Shown here one piece after another: positions 1 through 8,683 of a DNA stretch of 64,000 bases. Both the position numbers and the translations under genes were made by a program. How positions within the stretch are numbered: position 1 is the stretch's first letter; each line of letters opens with the position of its first letter. The notes under the pieces are model-generated. The model was not told the origin of the DNA and did not search any database. It was given only the letters and a program-made list of their open reading frames with translations. The stretch covers positions 4,464,001 through 4,528,000 of the forward strand of contig OZ241377.1 of NCBI GenBank assembly GCA_965200615.1. Direction: 5' to 3'. The stretch is from Bin5 sp965200615 (lineage in GTDB: Bacteria > Chloroflexota > Anaerolineae > Caldilineales > Caldilineaceae).

Positions 1-824
1 AGCAATACGGCCACCAGGACTGCGCCCAGCCCCGCTACCATCAGGGATCGACGGATTGCGAGAAGCGGCTCTGCAGAAAAGGTGTATCTGTTTGTCATCT
101 GCACGTAGCCAACAACCTGGTCGTCCTGGTGGACTGGAACTGTGACTTGAGGCCCTTGCGCAGGAGGAGGAATCGCCCCTGGCACATAGCCAAAAACGAC
201 CCGCCAGATTCGGGGCGACGCCAGATTATCGGGTGTTGCGGCGCGATTCCGTGTAGCGTCACTGTCGTCAGCGGAAGAACCTGCAGGATCCACGAAGACC
301 AATCTGTCCCCCAAAAAGCCAGGCCGCCTTTCGAGAGACAGGGCGGCTCCCTCCTCATTCTGATGGTCGCTTTCATCGAGGCCCATTGCGAACATCCCCC
401 GCGGATGACCTGAGCCTGAAACTACGATTACAGGACTGATCAGCCCCTTCTGCCAGTCCTCTTTGCCGCTGCGGGCCAGTTCACTGAGCAGGCTCATCAC
501 TGCCGGCCTCGAATCCAAAGGGGTCAGGCGCAACTGGGAATAGGCAACTGCCCGCCTGTCCCTGTCGAGAATTCTCAGTTCGGTATTGGTGAGAAAGCCG
601 GACGTTACTGCCAGTTGTTGGAGACGGGGGCCCTGGTTTGGCCGCGCCAGGAGCGGCCGCGCCATGCGGGCTACGGCCTCAGCGTTGAGAACGAGCGTCT
701 CATATTCACGGGCGGCCATGTACCTTGTAAGCAGACTGAGGGCAACGACCCCTATCAACAGGATCGTCAGCAGAGTCAATGCCGTATAGCTGATGATCAG
801 ACGCCAGCGAATCGAGTGCAACAT
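1..824 (-). CDS. Sensor histidine kinase, N-terminal part (runs off the left edge)
   Basis: Open frame on the minus strand from an ATG at 824 to base 1 with no stop, about 274 codons, so the kinase core lies outside the window. Visible are a hydrophobic segment at residues about 10-32 (starting LIISYTALTL), a roughly 220-residue extracytoplasmic region, and a second hydrophobic segment beginning near residue 258 (LMVAGLGAVLVAVL). This is the classic two-transmembrane sensor layout. An AGAGGG ribosome-binding site lies about six bases before the ATG. It lies downstream of a response regulator and a PDZ protein on the same strand, which is the main reason to call it a kinase; HAMP, HisKA and HATPase domains are not visible. 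The alternative is another two-TM sensory protein. Confidence 0.7.
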   Translation of the reverse strand, partial: MLHSIRWRLIISYTALTLLTILLIGVVALSLLTRYMAAREYETLVLNAEAVARMARPLLARPNQGPRLQQLAVTSGFLTNTELRILDRDRRAVAYSQLRLTPLDSRPAVMSLLSELARSGKEDWQKGLISPVIVVSGSGHPRGMFAMGLDESDHQNEEGAALSLERRPGFLGDRLVFVDPAGSSADDSDATRNRAATPDNLASPRIWRVVFGYVPGAIPPPAQGPQVTVPVHQDDQVVGYVQMTNRYTFSAEPLLAIRRSLMVAGLGAVLVAVL

Positions 825-844
825 TCGCGTCCCTCTACGCCCTG

Positions 845-935
845 AAAGGACGCGCCATGAAGTCTCGACGCGTCCTTTGCTGAAGCGGCGCGGCTTAAGG
901 ATGCCCACACTGCGGTCGAGCAGATGACCGCAGTG
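845..935. other. Two strong hairpins between the PDZ gene and the sensor gene
   Basis: Two perfect 10-bp stems lie in the 208-base gap. Stem 1 pairs AAAGGACGCG (845-854) with CGCGTCCTTT (869-878), loop 14. Stem 2 pairs CACTGCGGTC (908-917) with GACCGCAGTG (926-935), loop 8. Neither is followed by a U-run on the minus strand, so they are not clear terminators. They may stabilise or process the RNA between two genes of one transcript, or lower expression of the downstream sensor gene. Confidence 0.55.
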
Positions 936-1032
936 CGGAGTGCGTTATGACTGCGCCGACGTCCGAAGCGATTGCACGCCATTGTGCGGGTCGGTCTTGG
1001 GCGATACCGGCCGCAGTCAGGTTGGCAGTGGT

Positions 1033-2286
1033 CTAGGAGCTGCTCTGCGACTCGTGGTCGTTCTGCCGCTCTTCGTGGTTCTGGTCTTGCATCTGCTTCA
1101 TGTGCATACGGAGACGTTCCAGCGGCATGATGGATACGCCCAGGTAGGCCTTATCCTCGTCATCGGGGTGTGCGCCAAGGGTCACTGTTGCCGCGATCAG
1201 TTCACCGTCGCGATTCAACGTGATGCTCACTTCGTCGCCTGGGCTGTAGTTGGCCAGGACTTTCACCAGATCCTCAAAGCTGGAGATAGCGGTTTCGCCC
1301 ACTGCGGTGATTGCATCGCCCCTCTGTAGTTCGGCAAGGGCTGCCGGCCCTTCGTCCTGCACACCCATCACCAGGGCGCCGTCGGGCAGATCTCTGAAGA
1401 AGAAGCGTCCGCCCTGTGGGAACGCGAAGCCAAAACGGTTGCCTCGCTGCTGGCGGCGATTGAGATCAGTGCCCTCCTCCGCGTTGATCCGGAAACGCTC
1501 TGCCGGCCCAATGCGAACGCCAAAGAAGGCCTTTTCTCCGTCATCGGGGTGGGCGCCTAGAGTCACGTTCAACTCAACAGTTTCGCCGTCCCGGTCGACC
1601 GTCAGCTCGACTTCGTCTCCGGGGCTGAAGGCGGCAACAGCGCCGGCCAGGTCTCTCATTCCGGTAATCTCGGTCTCGCCCACGGAGGTAATCAGATCGC
1701 CAGCCATCAGTCCTGCGGTCGCGGCCGGGCTATCTTCCAATACCTCCATGACGACAGCGCCCTCACCGACATTATCGGTGTTTCCTTCCATCCCTTTGAA
1801 CCGCTCAAGCGCGGGCAGACGAACGAAGTTGCGCATTGCAGGGAATCGCCCGCGCTGGGTCCTCATGCCGCGGATACCCGGACTATCTGGCGCCACGCCG
1901 AGCAGCGGGTAACCGTCGACGTCGGCCAAGGTGACGGTCAGCATAAGTTCTTCGTCGCCGCGCTTTACTGTAAGCTCCAGCATATTGCCCGGATCCTGCA
2001 TCAAGATCACGTGTTGGAGCTCAGCGGCGGTATTGACCATGTCACCGTCGATTGCCAGCAGGACGTCGCCGCGCATAAGGCCGGCCTCGGAGGCTGGCGT
2101 TTCCTCTCCTACAGCTACGATCAGAACGCCGGGTTCCGGTTTGACGCGTTCCGTCATTGACTGAGCCGAAGCGGTCCCTCCCAAGGCCAGTAGCGCAAGG
2201 AGGGCCACCGAGAGCACGAGCCAAATCCTTCGATTGGCCGCTCTTTGGGAAGTCCTCTCGCCGGTCGTTCCTCTGGGTTGTCTCAT
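1033..2286 (-). CDS. Exported protein with three PDZ domains
   Basis: 417 aa. Starts with a charged stretch and a hydrophobic segment (WLVLSVALLALLALGG, then TASAQS), a probable signal peptide or membrane anchor. Three PDZ-like modules follow at residues about 45-125, 170-250 and 305-385, each with the pattern SPAA..GLM.GD.I..V and ending in LTVTLG or similar. The two junctions after PDZ2 and PDZ3 repeat AHPDD..KA..GV.I.P.ER. There is no trypsin-like domain and no catalytic His-Asp-Ser set, so this is not an HtrA protease. The C-terminus is polar (EERQNDHESQSSS). An AAGGA site precedes the ATG. It lies between a response regulator and a sensor gene, so a role in envelope sensing or as a peptide-binding partner of the sensor is likely but inferred. 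Confidence 0.8.
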   Translation of the reverse strand: MRQPRGTTGERTSQRAANRRIWLVLSVALLALLALGGTASAQSMTERVKPEPGVLIVAVGEETPASEAGLMRGDVLLAIDGDMVNTAAELQHVILMQDPGNMLELTVKRGDEELMLTVTLADVDGYPLLGVAPDSPGIRGMRTQRGRFPAMRNFVRLPALERFKGMEGNTDNVGEGAVVMEVLEDSPAATAGLMAGDLITSVGETEITGMRDLAGAVAAFSPGDEVELTVDRDGETVELNVTLGAHPDDGEKAFFGVRIGPAERFRINAEEGTDLNRRQQRGNRFGFAFPQGGRFFFRDLPDGALVMGVQDEGPAALAELQRGDAITAVGETAISSFEDLVKVLANYSPGDEVSITLNRDGELIAATVTLGAHPDDEDKAYLGVSIMPLERLRMHMKQMQDQNHEERQNDHESQSSS

Positions 2287-2400
2287 TTCTTGTTCCTTTC
2301 ACTGTGCTATACATCGCGAGTCCATAACTGACCACGCTCTCAGTGTAGCGCACGAAATTGAAAGGTCGGTTGGCTTCAGATTAAGTTTTCACAACAAATG

Positions 2401-3099
2401 TCAGCCCTGGAACTTGTAACCAAACCCGCGTACGGTCACAAGTCTTGTGGGGTTCGCCGCGTCGCGTTCGATCTTCTGGCGCAGATGACGGATATGGACG
2501 TCCACGGTACGGTCGCTGTTGACATCGCTTTCGTAGCCCCATACTGCCTCGACAAGACCACTGCGGCTGACCGGCACATTGGGCCTGGCCGACAGGTGGC
2601 GAAGCAGCCGGAATTCGGTCGGCGTAAGTTCGACGGCATCCCCGTCCAGCCGTACTTCCAACCGCGTCAGATCGATTTCAAGACCCGCGAAGCGTTGGAC
2701 CTGGTCTGCGGATGGAGCGGCCAGATCACCGTAGGCCCGGCGCAGCAGTGCCCGGATCCGGGATATCAGCTCTCGGAGCCCATAGGGTTTGACCATGTAA
2801 TCGTCCGCTCCCAGCTCGAGGCCGAGCACTTTATCGAGTTCCTCATCCCTGGCAGTCAACATCAGGATAGGTTGGCGGTGGTTCTGGGTACGAAGCGCAC
2901 GGCAGACGTCATAGCCGCTCATATCCGGCAGGCGCAGATCCAGTGTAATCAGATCGGGCTGTTTCCTACCCGTTATTTCAATTGCCTGCGCCCCCGTCCT
3001 GGCCCAGAAGACTTCAAATCCTTCCTCCTTGAGGGCGTACTCCAATCCCCTGGCAACGGCCGGTTCGTCCTCCACAATCAATACCCGTTCCCGTTTCAT
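2401..3099 (-). CDS. OmpR/PhoB-family response regulator
   Basis: 232 aa from the ATG at 3099, chosen because GGGAGG lies seven bases upstream; an adjacent ATG at 3102 is also possible. The receiver domain (about 1-120) shows the acidic pair (VEDE), the phosphoacceptor Asp in LDLRLPDMSG, the conserved Thr (LTAR) and Lys (VKPYG). The winged-helix Trans_reg_C domain (about 135-230) has LTPTEFRLLRHL, VDVHIRHLRQKIE and the ending VRGFGYKFQG. It is a DNA-binding transcription regulator, probably controlled by the sensor protein two genes downstream. Frame extends upstream to 3306 but without motif support. Confidence 0.95.
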   Translation of the reverse strand: MKRERVLIVEDEPAVARGLEYALKEEGFEVFWARTGAQAIEITGRKQPDLITLDLRLPDMSGYDVCRALRTQNHRQPILMLTARDEELDKVLGLELGADDYMVKPYGLRELISRIRALLRRAYGDLAAPSADQVQRFAGLEIDLTRLEVRLDGDAVELTPTEFRLLRHLSARPNVPVSRSGLVEAVWGYESDVNSDRTVDVHIRHLRQKIERDAANPTRLVTVRGFGYKFQG

Positions 3100-3253
3100 C
3101 ATCCGACCTCCCGTGGCTGTCGGCATTACTGTCCAGTGCGTCGGTGGGGGCGGCGTGGAGCCGGACCCGACCGTTAACTCCGTTGCGTTCGAGCAGAGGG
3201 CCGCCATCACAGCCTTTTTCGCAATAAGCCGCGCTTTCCAGGGACTGGAATTT

Positions 3254-3282
3254 TTGGCTCCTTCTCGCAGCGGGTGTACAAT
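3254..3282 (+). promoter_or_regulatory. Putative sigma-70 promoter for rplI
   Basis: TTGGCT (3254-3259), 17-base spacer, TACAAT (3277-3282). Predicted start near 3289 leaves a leader of about 185 bases before rplI. Its -10 box overlaps a promoter-like sequence on the other strand. Confidence 0.45.
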
Positions 3283-3306
3283 AGGCTGCTGTAGTATACC
3301 TATCAA
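3278..3306 (-). promoter_or_regulatory. Putative promoter for the response regulator gene
   Basis: On the minus strand TTGATA (3306-3301), 17-base spacer, TATTGT (3283-3278). It would transcribe leftward into the response regulator. A competing -10 reading (TATACT) exists a few bases upstream, so the exact box is uncertain. Confidence 0.35.
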
Positions 3307-3473
3307 ATGCAGGCTTTGCTACAAGGGACGTTGACGGTTCGATCCCTGTGCACAAGTAGACCGTTACAGTTTGGTACAGTTAAGGACCCCGACCTTCGTG
3401 TCCTTGTTTTCGAGTAGACGGACTGGCCGAATGACCTTGAGCAGCCGCTGGAGATGAGAAGGAAGTGTAAGCA

Positions 3474-4067
3474 ATGGCTCGCATGAAAGTCTTGTTAACT
3501 GAGGATGTTCCCGCCCTGGGTCTTGCCGGCGAAGTCCACACTGTGGCCAGAGGCTATGCCCGTAACTATCTGATCCCGCGAAGAGAAGCGATCCTTGCGA
3601 CCAGGGGCGCTTTGAAACAGGCGGAGGATATCCGCGTGGCTGCGATACGGAAGCGGGCACAGGAGCGGTCGAACGCCGATGCCCAGGCAGAGGTTCTCAG
3701 CGGCCAGCAGTTGCTCTTTAACGTGAGGGCTGGAGAAAACGACCGGCTTTACGGTTCAATTACTACCTTGGACATTGCCGAAAGGATAGAGGAAACGGTC
3801 GAATTCGAAGTGGACCGCAGGCGGATCGTCTTGAACCAGCCAATTCGGGATCTGGGCCTTTATGACGTGACGATTCGGCTGATGGCTGAGGTAGAGGCAA
3901 CATTTTCGGTTGCGGTTGTGCGGGAGGGCGAAGGTTGGGCGGATGCCGAACAGAGGGAACGGGACCGAGAAGCCGCCGCGCTGGCGGAGGCCGAAGAGGA
4001 GGCAGTCGCTGAATTGGTGGATGATGCCTCCGCTGCCGATGCAGACCAGGGCTCGGAGACAGCCTGA
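3474..4067 (+). CDS. rplI: 50S ribosomal protein L9
   Basis: 197 aa. The N-terminal domain begins MARMKVLLTEDVPALGLAG with the L9 signature segment GYARNYLIPRREAI. The C-terminal domain covers about residues 70-148. L9 is usually about 148 residues; here an extra tail of some 45 residues is Ala/Glu/Asp rich (for example AALAEAEEEAVAELVDD) and looks disordered. A GGAAG site precedes the ATG; starting at the second Met (MKVLL) is equally consistent with the family. The gene stands alone rather than in the usual rpsF-ssb-rpsR-rplI operon and is followed by its own terminator. Confidence 0.97.
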   Translation: MARMKVLLTEDVPALGLAGEVHTVARGYARNYLIPRREAILATRGALKQAEDIRVAAIRKRAQERSNADAQAEVLSGQQLLFNVRAGENDRLYGSITTLDIAERIEETVEFEVDRRRIVLNQPIRDLGLYDVTIRLMAEVEATFSVAVVREGEGWADAEQRERDREAAALAEAEEEAVAELVDDASAADADQGSETA

Positions 4068-4108
4068 TCTAAACGGTCACTCCAGGAAAGAGAGTTCAGC
4101 ATAAGTGG

Positions 4109-4142
4109 CGGACAGGGCGTATACCCTGTCCGTTTTTCTTTT
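4109..4142 (+). terminator. Rho-independent terminator after rplI
   Basis: Nine-base-pair stem CGGACAGGG / CCCTGTCCG with a six-base loop (4109-4132), followed by TTTTTCTTTT. It lies 42 bases after the rplI stop codon and is a textbook intrinsic terminator. Confidence 0.93.
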
Positions 4143-4332
4143 GGTCGGGGATGGGCCCGCGTTCGCGGTTGGCGATACAGGATTTTCGCCGATAATCACC
4201 GGCAGACGACAGCAGTTTTTCCTTCAGTAGATGTCTCGCAGTTCAGCAGTCAGACCCCGCATTTGACACTTCCATTGCACTCAAGCGCACGCGCGGCGCA
4301 GGTCGTCGGAACGTGCCCCACACCGATTTCGC

Positions 4333-4361
4333 TAGCCAAATTCGGGCGTATCGGGTATAAT
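4333..4361 (+). promoter_or_regulatory. Putative gyrA promoter
   Basis: TAGCCA (4333-4338), 17-base spacer, perfect TATAAT (4356-4361). Predicted start near 4368 gives a leader of about 185 bases, which contains a GC-rich hairpin (GGCCCGG..CCGGGTCC near 4376-4394). The rest of the 4143-4552 gap shows no gene. Confidence 0.6.
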
Positions 4362-4552
4362 AAATGGTGGCGAAAGGCCCGGGAATCCGGGTCCGTTGTG
4401 TCAGTTGATTTGCCCGTTGGTGAGTTCGGAGGCATGCCTGAAGCGGCCTTGCGACAGGACCGGACATCGACCCGACACGCGAGACAGAGGCCGCCCTTTG
4501 GATTGACTGCCGGGGCCGCGAGGATAGACGAATCAGTAGCGGGAGAACGTGA

Positions 4553-7186
4553 ATGAGTGATGAGCCAAACGGCATAGACGGCGCAGCCCCCGGGGACAAT
4601 GGAATGGGCGGTTTACCGCAAGACCCGACCTCCCGGAACGGGGCCAATGGCAATGGCATGTTTGCCCAGAGCGTCGAGGGCGTCTCTATCGAAGATGAGA
4701 TGCGCACCGCTTTTCTGGACTATGCGGTCAGCGTAATCGTCGCACGGGCTCTGCCTGACGCCCGCGACGGACTGAAACCGGTTCACCGGCGCATCCTGTA
4801 TGCCATGCACGATATGGGGCTGCGCGCGAACTCGTCCTACAAGAAATCGGCTCGTATTGTAGGAGAGGTGCTGGGCAAGTACCATCCCCACAACGATCAG
4901 GCGGTCTACGATGCGCTTGCGCGCATGGCGCAGGAGTTCAGCCTGCGCTACCCGCTGGTAGACGGCCAGGGGAACTTCGGCTCCGTAGACGGCGACAGCC
5001 CTGCGGCGATGCGATACACGGAGGCCAGGCTGGCACAGCTGACTGAGATGCTGCTCCAGGACATCGAAATGGATACGGTCGACTGGGGACCGAATTTCGA
5101 CGACAGCCTGGAGGAGCCGCTGGTACTGCCGGGAAAACTGCCCAACATGCTGGTCAACGGCTCGAGCGGCATCGCCGTGGGCATGGCGACAAACATCCCT
5201 CCTCATAACTTGCGTGAGATCTGCGACGCGGTGGCTTTTGTCATCGACAACTGGGAGCGGCGGGAACAGATCGGCCTGGAAGAGCTGATGGAGCTGGTGA
5301 AGGGACCGGACTTCCCAACCGGCGGAGAGATACTGGGGACGGAAGGAACTCGCCACGCATTCGCCACTGGCCGCGGTCGCGTGCTTGTGCGCGCCCGGAC
5401 GGCGATTGAAGAGACGGACAGAGGCCGGTTCCGCATCATTGTCACAGAGATCCCTTACCAAGTAAACAAGACGACTCTGATTGAGCGGATCGCCGAGTTA
5501 GCCCGGTCGGGTCGCCTGGACAGCATCAGCGATCTGCGAGATGAGAGTGACCGGAGCGGCATGCGCATTGTCATCGAGCTGAAACGGGGCGCATCGCCAA
5601 AGAAGGAGCAGAACCGTCTCTTCAAGTTTACGCCGCTGCAGTCGACGTTCAGCGTGAATGCCCTCTCCCTGCTGAACGGCAGGCCGGTGACGCTGGGATT
5701 GCGGCGGGCACTGTTGATTTACATTGACCACCGCTTTGAGGTGATCACCCGGCGTACTGAGTTTGATCTGACAAAGCAGCGCGAGCGCGCCCATGTCCTG
5801 GAAGGGCTGCGCATTGCCCTTCAGTTTCTTGACGAGGTTATTGAAACGATTCGCAATGCGGCCAGCGCCGAAGAGGCACGCACCCACCTGGTGGAACGGT
5901 TCAGCTTGAGCCTTGTACAGGCGCAGGCGATTCTGGATCTGCAGTTGAGGCGGCTGGCTGCGTTGGAGCGGCAGAGAATTGAAGATGAGTACCAGGAGGT
6001 GATGGAGCGAATTGCCTATCTGGAAGACCTGCTGGCCAATCCGCCGAAAATCCGGGGCCTGATTCGCGACGATATCGTTGAGATGAAGGAGAAATATGGC
6101 GATGAACGGCGCACGGGAATCATACATCATGCCAGCGGCGACTTCAGCGATGAGGACTTGGTCCCGCAGGAAAACGTGCTGATCAGTTTCAGCGCCAATT
6201 CCTACATCAAGCGAATGGGGGCCGACAGCTTCCGGGCGCAAGGTCGCGGGGGACGCGGCGTAATTGGGATGACAACGCGAGGCGAGGACGAAGTAATGGA
6301 TCTGCGCTTCGCCCGAACTCTGGACCACATTCTCTTCTTTACGAACAAGGGCAGGGTCTACAGCAGCCGCGTCTATGAGTTGCCGGAGGGGAGCCGCACC
6401 TCCAAAGGGGCTCACATCGCCAATATTCTGACTCTTCAGCCCGATGAACAGGTCACGACGATGCTGACCTTGGGCGACTTCGAGCAAGCCTCCTATATCA
6501 CTCTTCTCACTCGAAAGGCACGCATAAAGCGGGTAAGAGCCTCTGCTTTTGCCAACGTACGGACGTCCGGCGTGTTCGCGATGAACCTGGATCAAGAGGA
6601 CTCGCTCGAATGGGCACAGCTGACGAATGGCGACCAGGAGTTCATTATTGTCACTCGCGGCGGCAAGGCGCTGCGGATGCGGGAGGACCAGGTTCGGGCC
6701 ATGGGCCGGACGGCGGCTGGCGTTTGGGCGATACGTCTGCTTGGTGACGATCTGGTCACGGGCTTCGATGTTGTGCGACCGGGCGCAGATCTCTTTGTTC
6801 TGCACGAACTGGGATCAGGTAAACGTGTATCGTTAGAGGAGTACCCGCTGAAGAACCGATATACACAAGGTGTATGGTCGACCGACCATAGAAGGCTCGG
6901 CGAGTTGGGCCTCATTATTGCGGCGCGGGTCGTCAGTGAGGAGGATCAGATCACTGCGATTACCGGAAATGGGATCGTGTTGCGAACTGAGGTTTCCGGT
7001 GTCAGCCGCATTGGGCGCCCAGCTCGGGGCGTACGCATCGTCAATCCTGACGAAGGGGATACGGTTGCTGCGCTGGCCGTGCTCAGGCACGAAGACATGA
7101 TCCGCAAGGTAGAGGGCACTGAAGCGGATGGTGAGGGAACCACCGAGGCCGCGGCCGGGACACCGCCCGTTGCAGTAGCCGATTGA
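4553..7186 (+). CDS. gyrA: DNA gyrase subunit A
   Basis: 877 aa. ATP-dependent DNA supercoiling with GyrB. A low-complexity Gly/Asn-rich extension of about 40 residues precedes the breakage-reunion domain. The catalytic Tyr is Y155 in AAMRYTEARL. The C-terminal beta-pinwheel holds a GyrA-box-like motif (QGRGGRGV, near residues 562-570), which favours gyrase over topoisomerase IV; the canonical second-position Arg is Gly here. In the quinolone region the segment HPHNDQAVYD (111-120) carries Asn and Gln where E. coli has Gly81 and Ser83, while the Asp87 equivalent is kept. GGGAG lies seven bases before the ATG. An AlbA_2 protein gene follows after 18 bases. Confidence 0.97.
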   Translation: MSDEPNGIDGAAPGDNGMGGLPQDPTSRNGANGNGMFAQSVEGVSIEDEMRTAFLDYAVSVIVARALPDARDGLKPVHRRILYAMHDMGLRANSSYKKSARIVGEVLGKYHPHNDQAVYDALARMAQEFSLRYPLVDGQGNFGSVDGDSPAAMRYTEARLAQLTEMLLQDIEMDTVDWGPNFDDSLEEPLVLPGKLPNMLVNGSSGIAVGMATNIPPHNLREICDAVAFVIDNWERREQIGLEELMELVKGPDFPTGGEILGTEGTRHAFATGRGRVLVRARTAIEETDRGRFRIIVTEIPYQVNKTTLIERIAELARSGRLDSISDLRDESDRSGMRIVIELKRGASPKKEQNRLFKFTPLQSTFSVNALSLLNGRPVTLGLRRALLIYIDHRFEVITRRTEFDLTKQRERAHVLEGLRIALQFLDEVIETIRNAASAEEARTHLVERFSLSLVQAQAILDLQLRRLAALERQRIEDEYQEVMERIAYLEDLLANPPKIRGLIRDDIVEMKEKYGDERRTGIIHHASGDFSDEDLVPQENVLISFSANSYIKRMGADSFRAQGRGGRGVIGMTTRGEDEVMDLRFARTLDHILFFTNKGRVYSSRVYELPEGSRTSKGAHIANILTLQPDEQVTTMLTLGDFEQASYITLLTRKARIKRVRASAFANVRTSGVFAMNLDQEDSLEWAQLTNGDQEFIIVTRGGKALRMREDQVRAMGRTAAGVWAIRLLGDDLVTGFDVVRPGADLFVLHELGSGKRVSLEEYPLKNRYTQGVWSTDHRRLGELGLIIAARVVSEEDQITAITGNGIVLRTEVSGVSRIGRPARGVRIVNPDEGDTVAALAVLRHEDMIRKVEGTEADGEGTTEAAAGTPPVAVAD

Positions 7187-7204
7187 GCAAGGGAGCTTCC
7201 ACCA

Positions 7205-8644
7205 ATGTCAGACCTTCGTTCGCTGCCAGACAGCGAGCCCGGGCCACGACTTGCATTTTTACCCAGCCCCAACCCGGATTTTCTCGCAGAGACGCTCGTC
7301 GCCTTCGCCAATGGTGAAGGCGGTTCGGTCGTATTGGGGATTGACCCGGAAATCGGCCAGGCAGATCGTTTGGTGGGGGACGAAGTGGAGGGCGTTCTGC
7401 AGTCAGCCCTGGCGCAGTGCCGCCCGCCAATGCGCACCGAGTGGCAGCAGGAGGAGACGCAGAACGGGGCGGTGATCATGCTGCGGGTTGATCGCAGCAG
7501 CGAACTGCACGTCCTTTCTGACGGACGGGCGCTGGTGCGCCGCGGTAGTGAGAATCGTCCACTCAGCCCGTCGGAACTGGAGATGCTGGTGGGCAATCGA
7601 GCCATGGGGGAGTTTGAAACGGAGGAGGTCCCAGGCTCGGCGAGAGAGGACTTGGACGAGGACGTAATCGACGAGTATCTCGAGAAGAGGCAGCAGCGCA
7701 ATCCCCGCAGCACATTGTTGCCTAAGAACAGACTGCTGCAGCAGATCGGCGCGTTATGCGCCGATGGGACTCCGACGGTGAGCGGCATGCTCCTGTTTGG
7801 AAAAGAGCCCCAGTTGTTTCTTCCCCATGGTCGGGCGGTATTTGTGAAGTTCGACGACAGCCCGGCTGCTTTCAGAACGGAAGAGAGGGCAAGGCTTACC
7901 CAGGCAGGCGGCTCCGAGGCGTCTGTGCATTTGGAGAGCGACCCGGGTTCTTTCGGGTATGGACGCCGCGAAGAGATCACGGGGCCACTTGCACGAATTG
8001 TCGAACGCGGCTGGCGAGTCATCTGGGAAGAGATGGGCAAGAAGGCTGTCGTAAAGGGTTTACAGCGGGAAGATCAGACGGAGTATCCCCCATTTGCAGT
8101 CCGTGAAGCCCTGGTCAACGCAGTCTGCCACCGGGACTATCGTCTTCGCGGCAGCAGCGTTGAGATTCACATGCGGCCGGACAGCCTTGAGATCATCAGT
8201 CCCGGCGGCCTGCCGGCTTACATAACGGTCGAGAATATCGTCGAGGAGCATTACAGCCGCAACCCACGTCTCGTCAACGGTCTTTACCAATGGGGTTATA
8301 TCGAGGAGCTGGGTCTGGGGGTTGACCGTATGATTGAGGACATGGTAGCGGCCGGCCATCCGCCCCCGCTCTTCGATGCGAAGAGCCACCGGTTCTCAGT
8401 CACGTTGCAGAATCGCAAAGACCTGGGAAAGATCATCCCTGAGCGGGAACAGCACATGAATGAGCGCCAGCTCAAGGCAATGCAATTTGTGCAGTCGAAC
8501 GGCAGCATAAGCAATGGAGATTACCGGCAGTTGTGTTCCCACGTGGGGGCCGAGACGTTGCGACTGGACCTGGTTGACCTGGTGAACAAGAAGCTGCTCC
8601 TGAAGATTGGCGACAAACGAGGGACCAGATATATTCTCAGATAG
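7205..8644 (+). CDS. AlbA_2 / divergent HATPase domain transcriptional regulator
   Basis: 479 aa. N-terminal AlbA_2 (schlafen-like DNA-binding) domain at about 15-125 with FANGEGGSVVLGID. The central and C-terminal part holds an HATPase_c_4-type fold at about 295-395, with VREALVNAVCHRDYR, ISPGGLP and GLGVDRMIEDM. A winged-helix-like segment closes the protein (about 420-479, ending KIGDKRGTRYILR). Proteins with this order are often annotated as RecG-like ATP-binding proteins but lack helicase domains; they are thought to be regulators. It follows gyrA by 18 bases, so co-transcription is likely, and a GGGAG site precedes its ATG. Confidence 0.85.
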   Translation: MSDLRSLPDSEPGPRLAFLPSPNPDFLAETLVAFANGEGGSVVLGIDPEIGQADRLVGDEVEGVLQSALAQCRPPMRTEWQQEETQNGAVIMLRVDRSSELHVLSDGRALVRRGSENRPLSPSELEMLVGNRAMGEFETEEVPGSAREDLDEDVIDEYLEKRQQRNPRSTLLPKNRLLQQIGALCADGTPTVSGMLLFGKEPQLFLPHGRAVFVKFDDSPAAFRTEERARLTQAGGSEASVHLESDPGSFGYGRREEITGPLARIVERGWRVIWEEMGKKAVVKGLQREDQTEYPPFAVREALVNAVCHRDYRLRGSSVEIHMRPDSLEIISPGGLPAYITVENIVEEHYSRNPRLVNGLYQWGYIEELGLGVDRMIEDMVAAGHPPPLFDAKSHRFSVTLQNRKDLGKIIPEREQHMNERQLKAMQFVQSNGSISNGDYRQLCSHVGAETLRLDLVDLVNKKLLLKIGDKRGTRYILR

Positions 8645-8650
8645 CAGCTC

Positions 8651-8683
8651 CATTTGGGATAGTTGGGTTATTCATTTGGGATA
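8651..8683. repeat. Direct repeat CATTTGGGATA x2
   Basis: An exact 11-base repeat, CATTTGGGATA, occurs at 8651-8661 and 8673-8683, spaced 22 bases start to start, or about two helical turns. It lies just after the AlbA_2 gene and about 95 bases before the lepB -10 box. It could be a protein-binding site; with only two copies chance is not excluded. Confidence 0.35.

Noticed and set aside
1033..2286. HtrA/DegP protease
   Set aside because: Only PDZ domains are present; no serine protease domain.
3274..3360. tRNA-like stretch: GGTTCGATCCC near 3336 looks like a T-arm
   Set aside because: The bases around it do not form a T-stem, the only acceptor-like pairing starts two bases after the loop, and no anticodon arm fits.
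5498..6805. 435-codon minus-strand open frame
   Set aside because: Antisense to gyrA, no family motifs, no ribosome-binding site.
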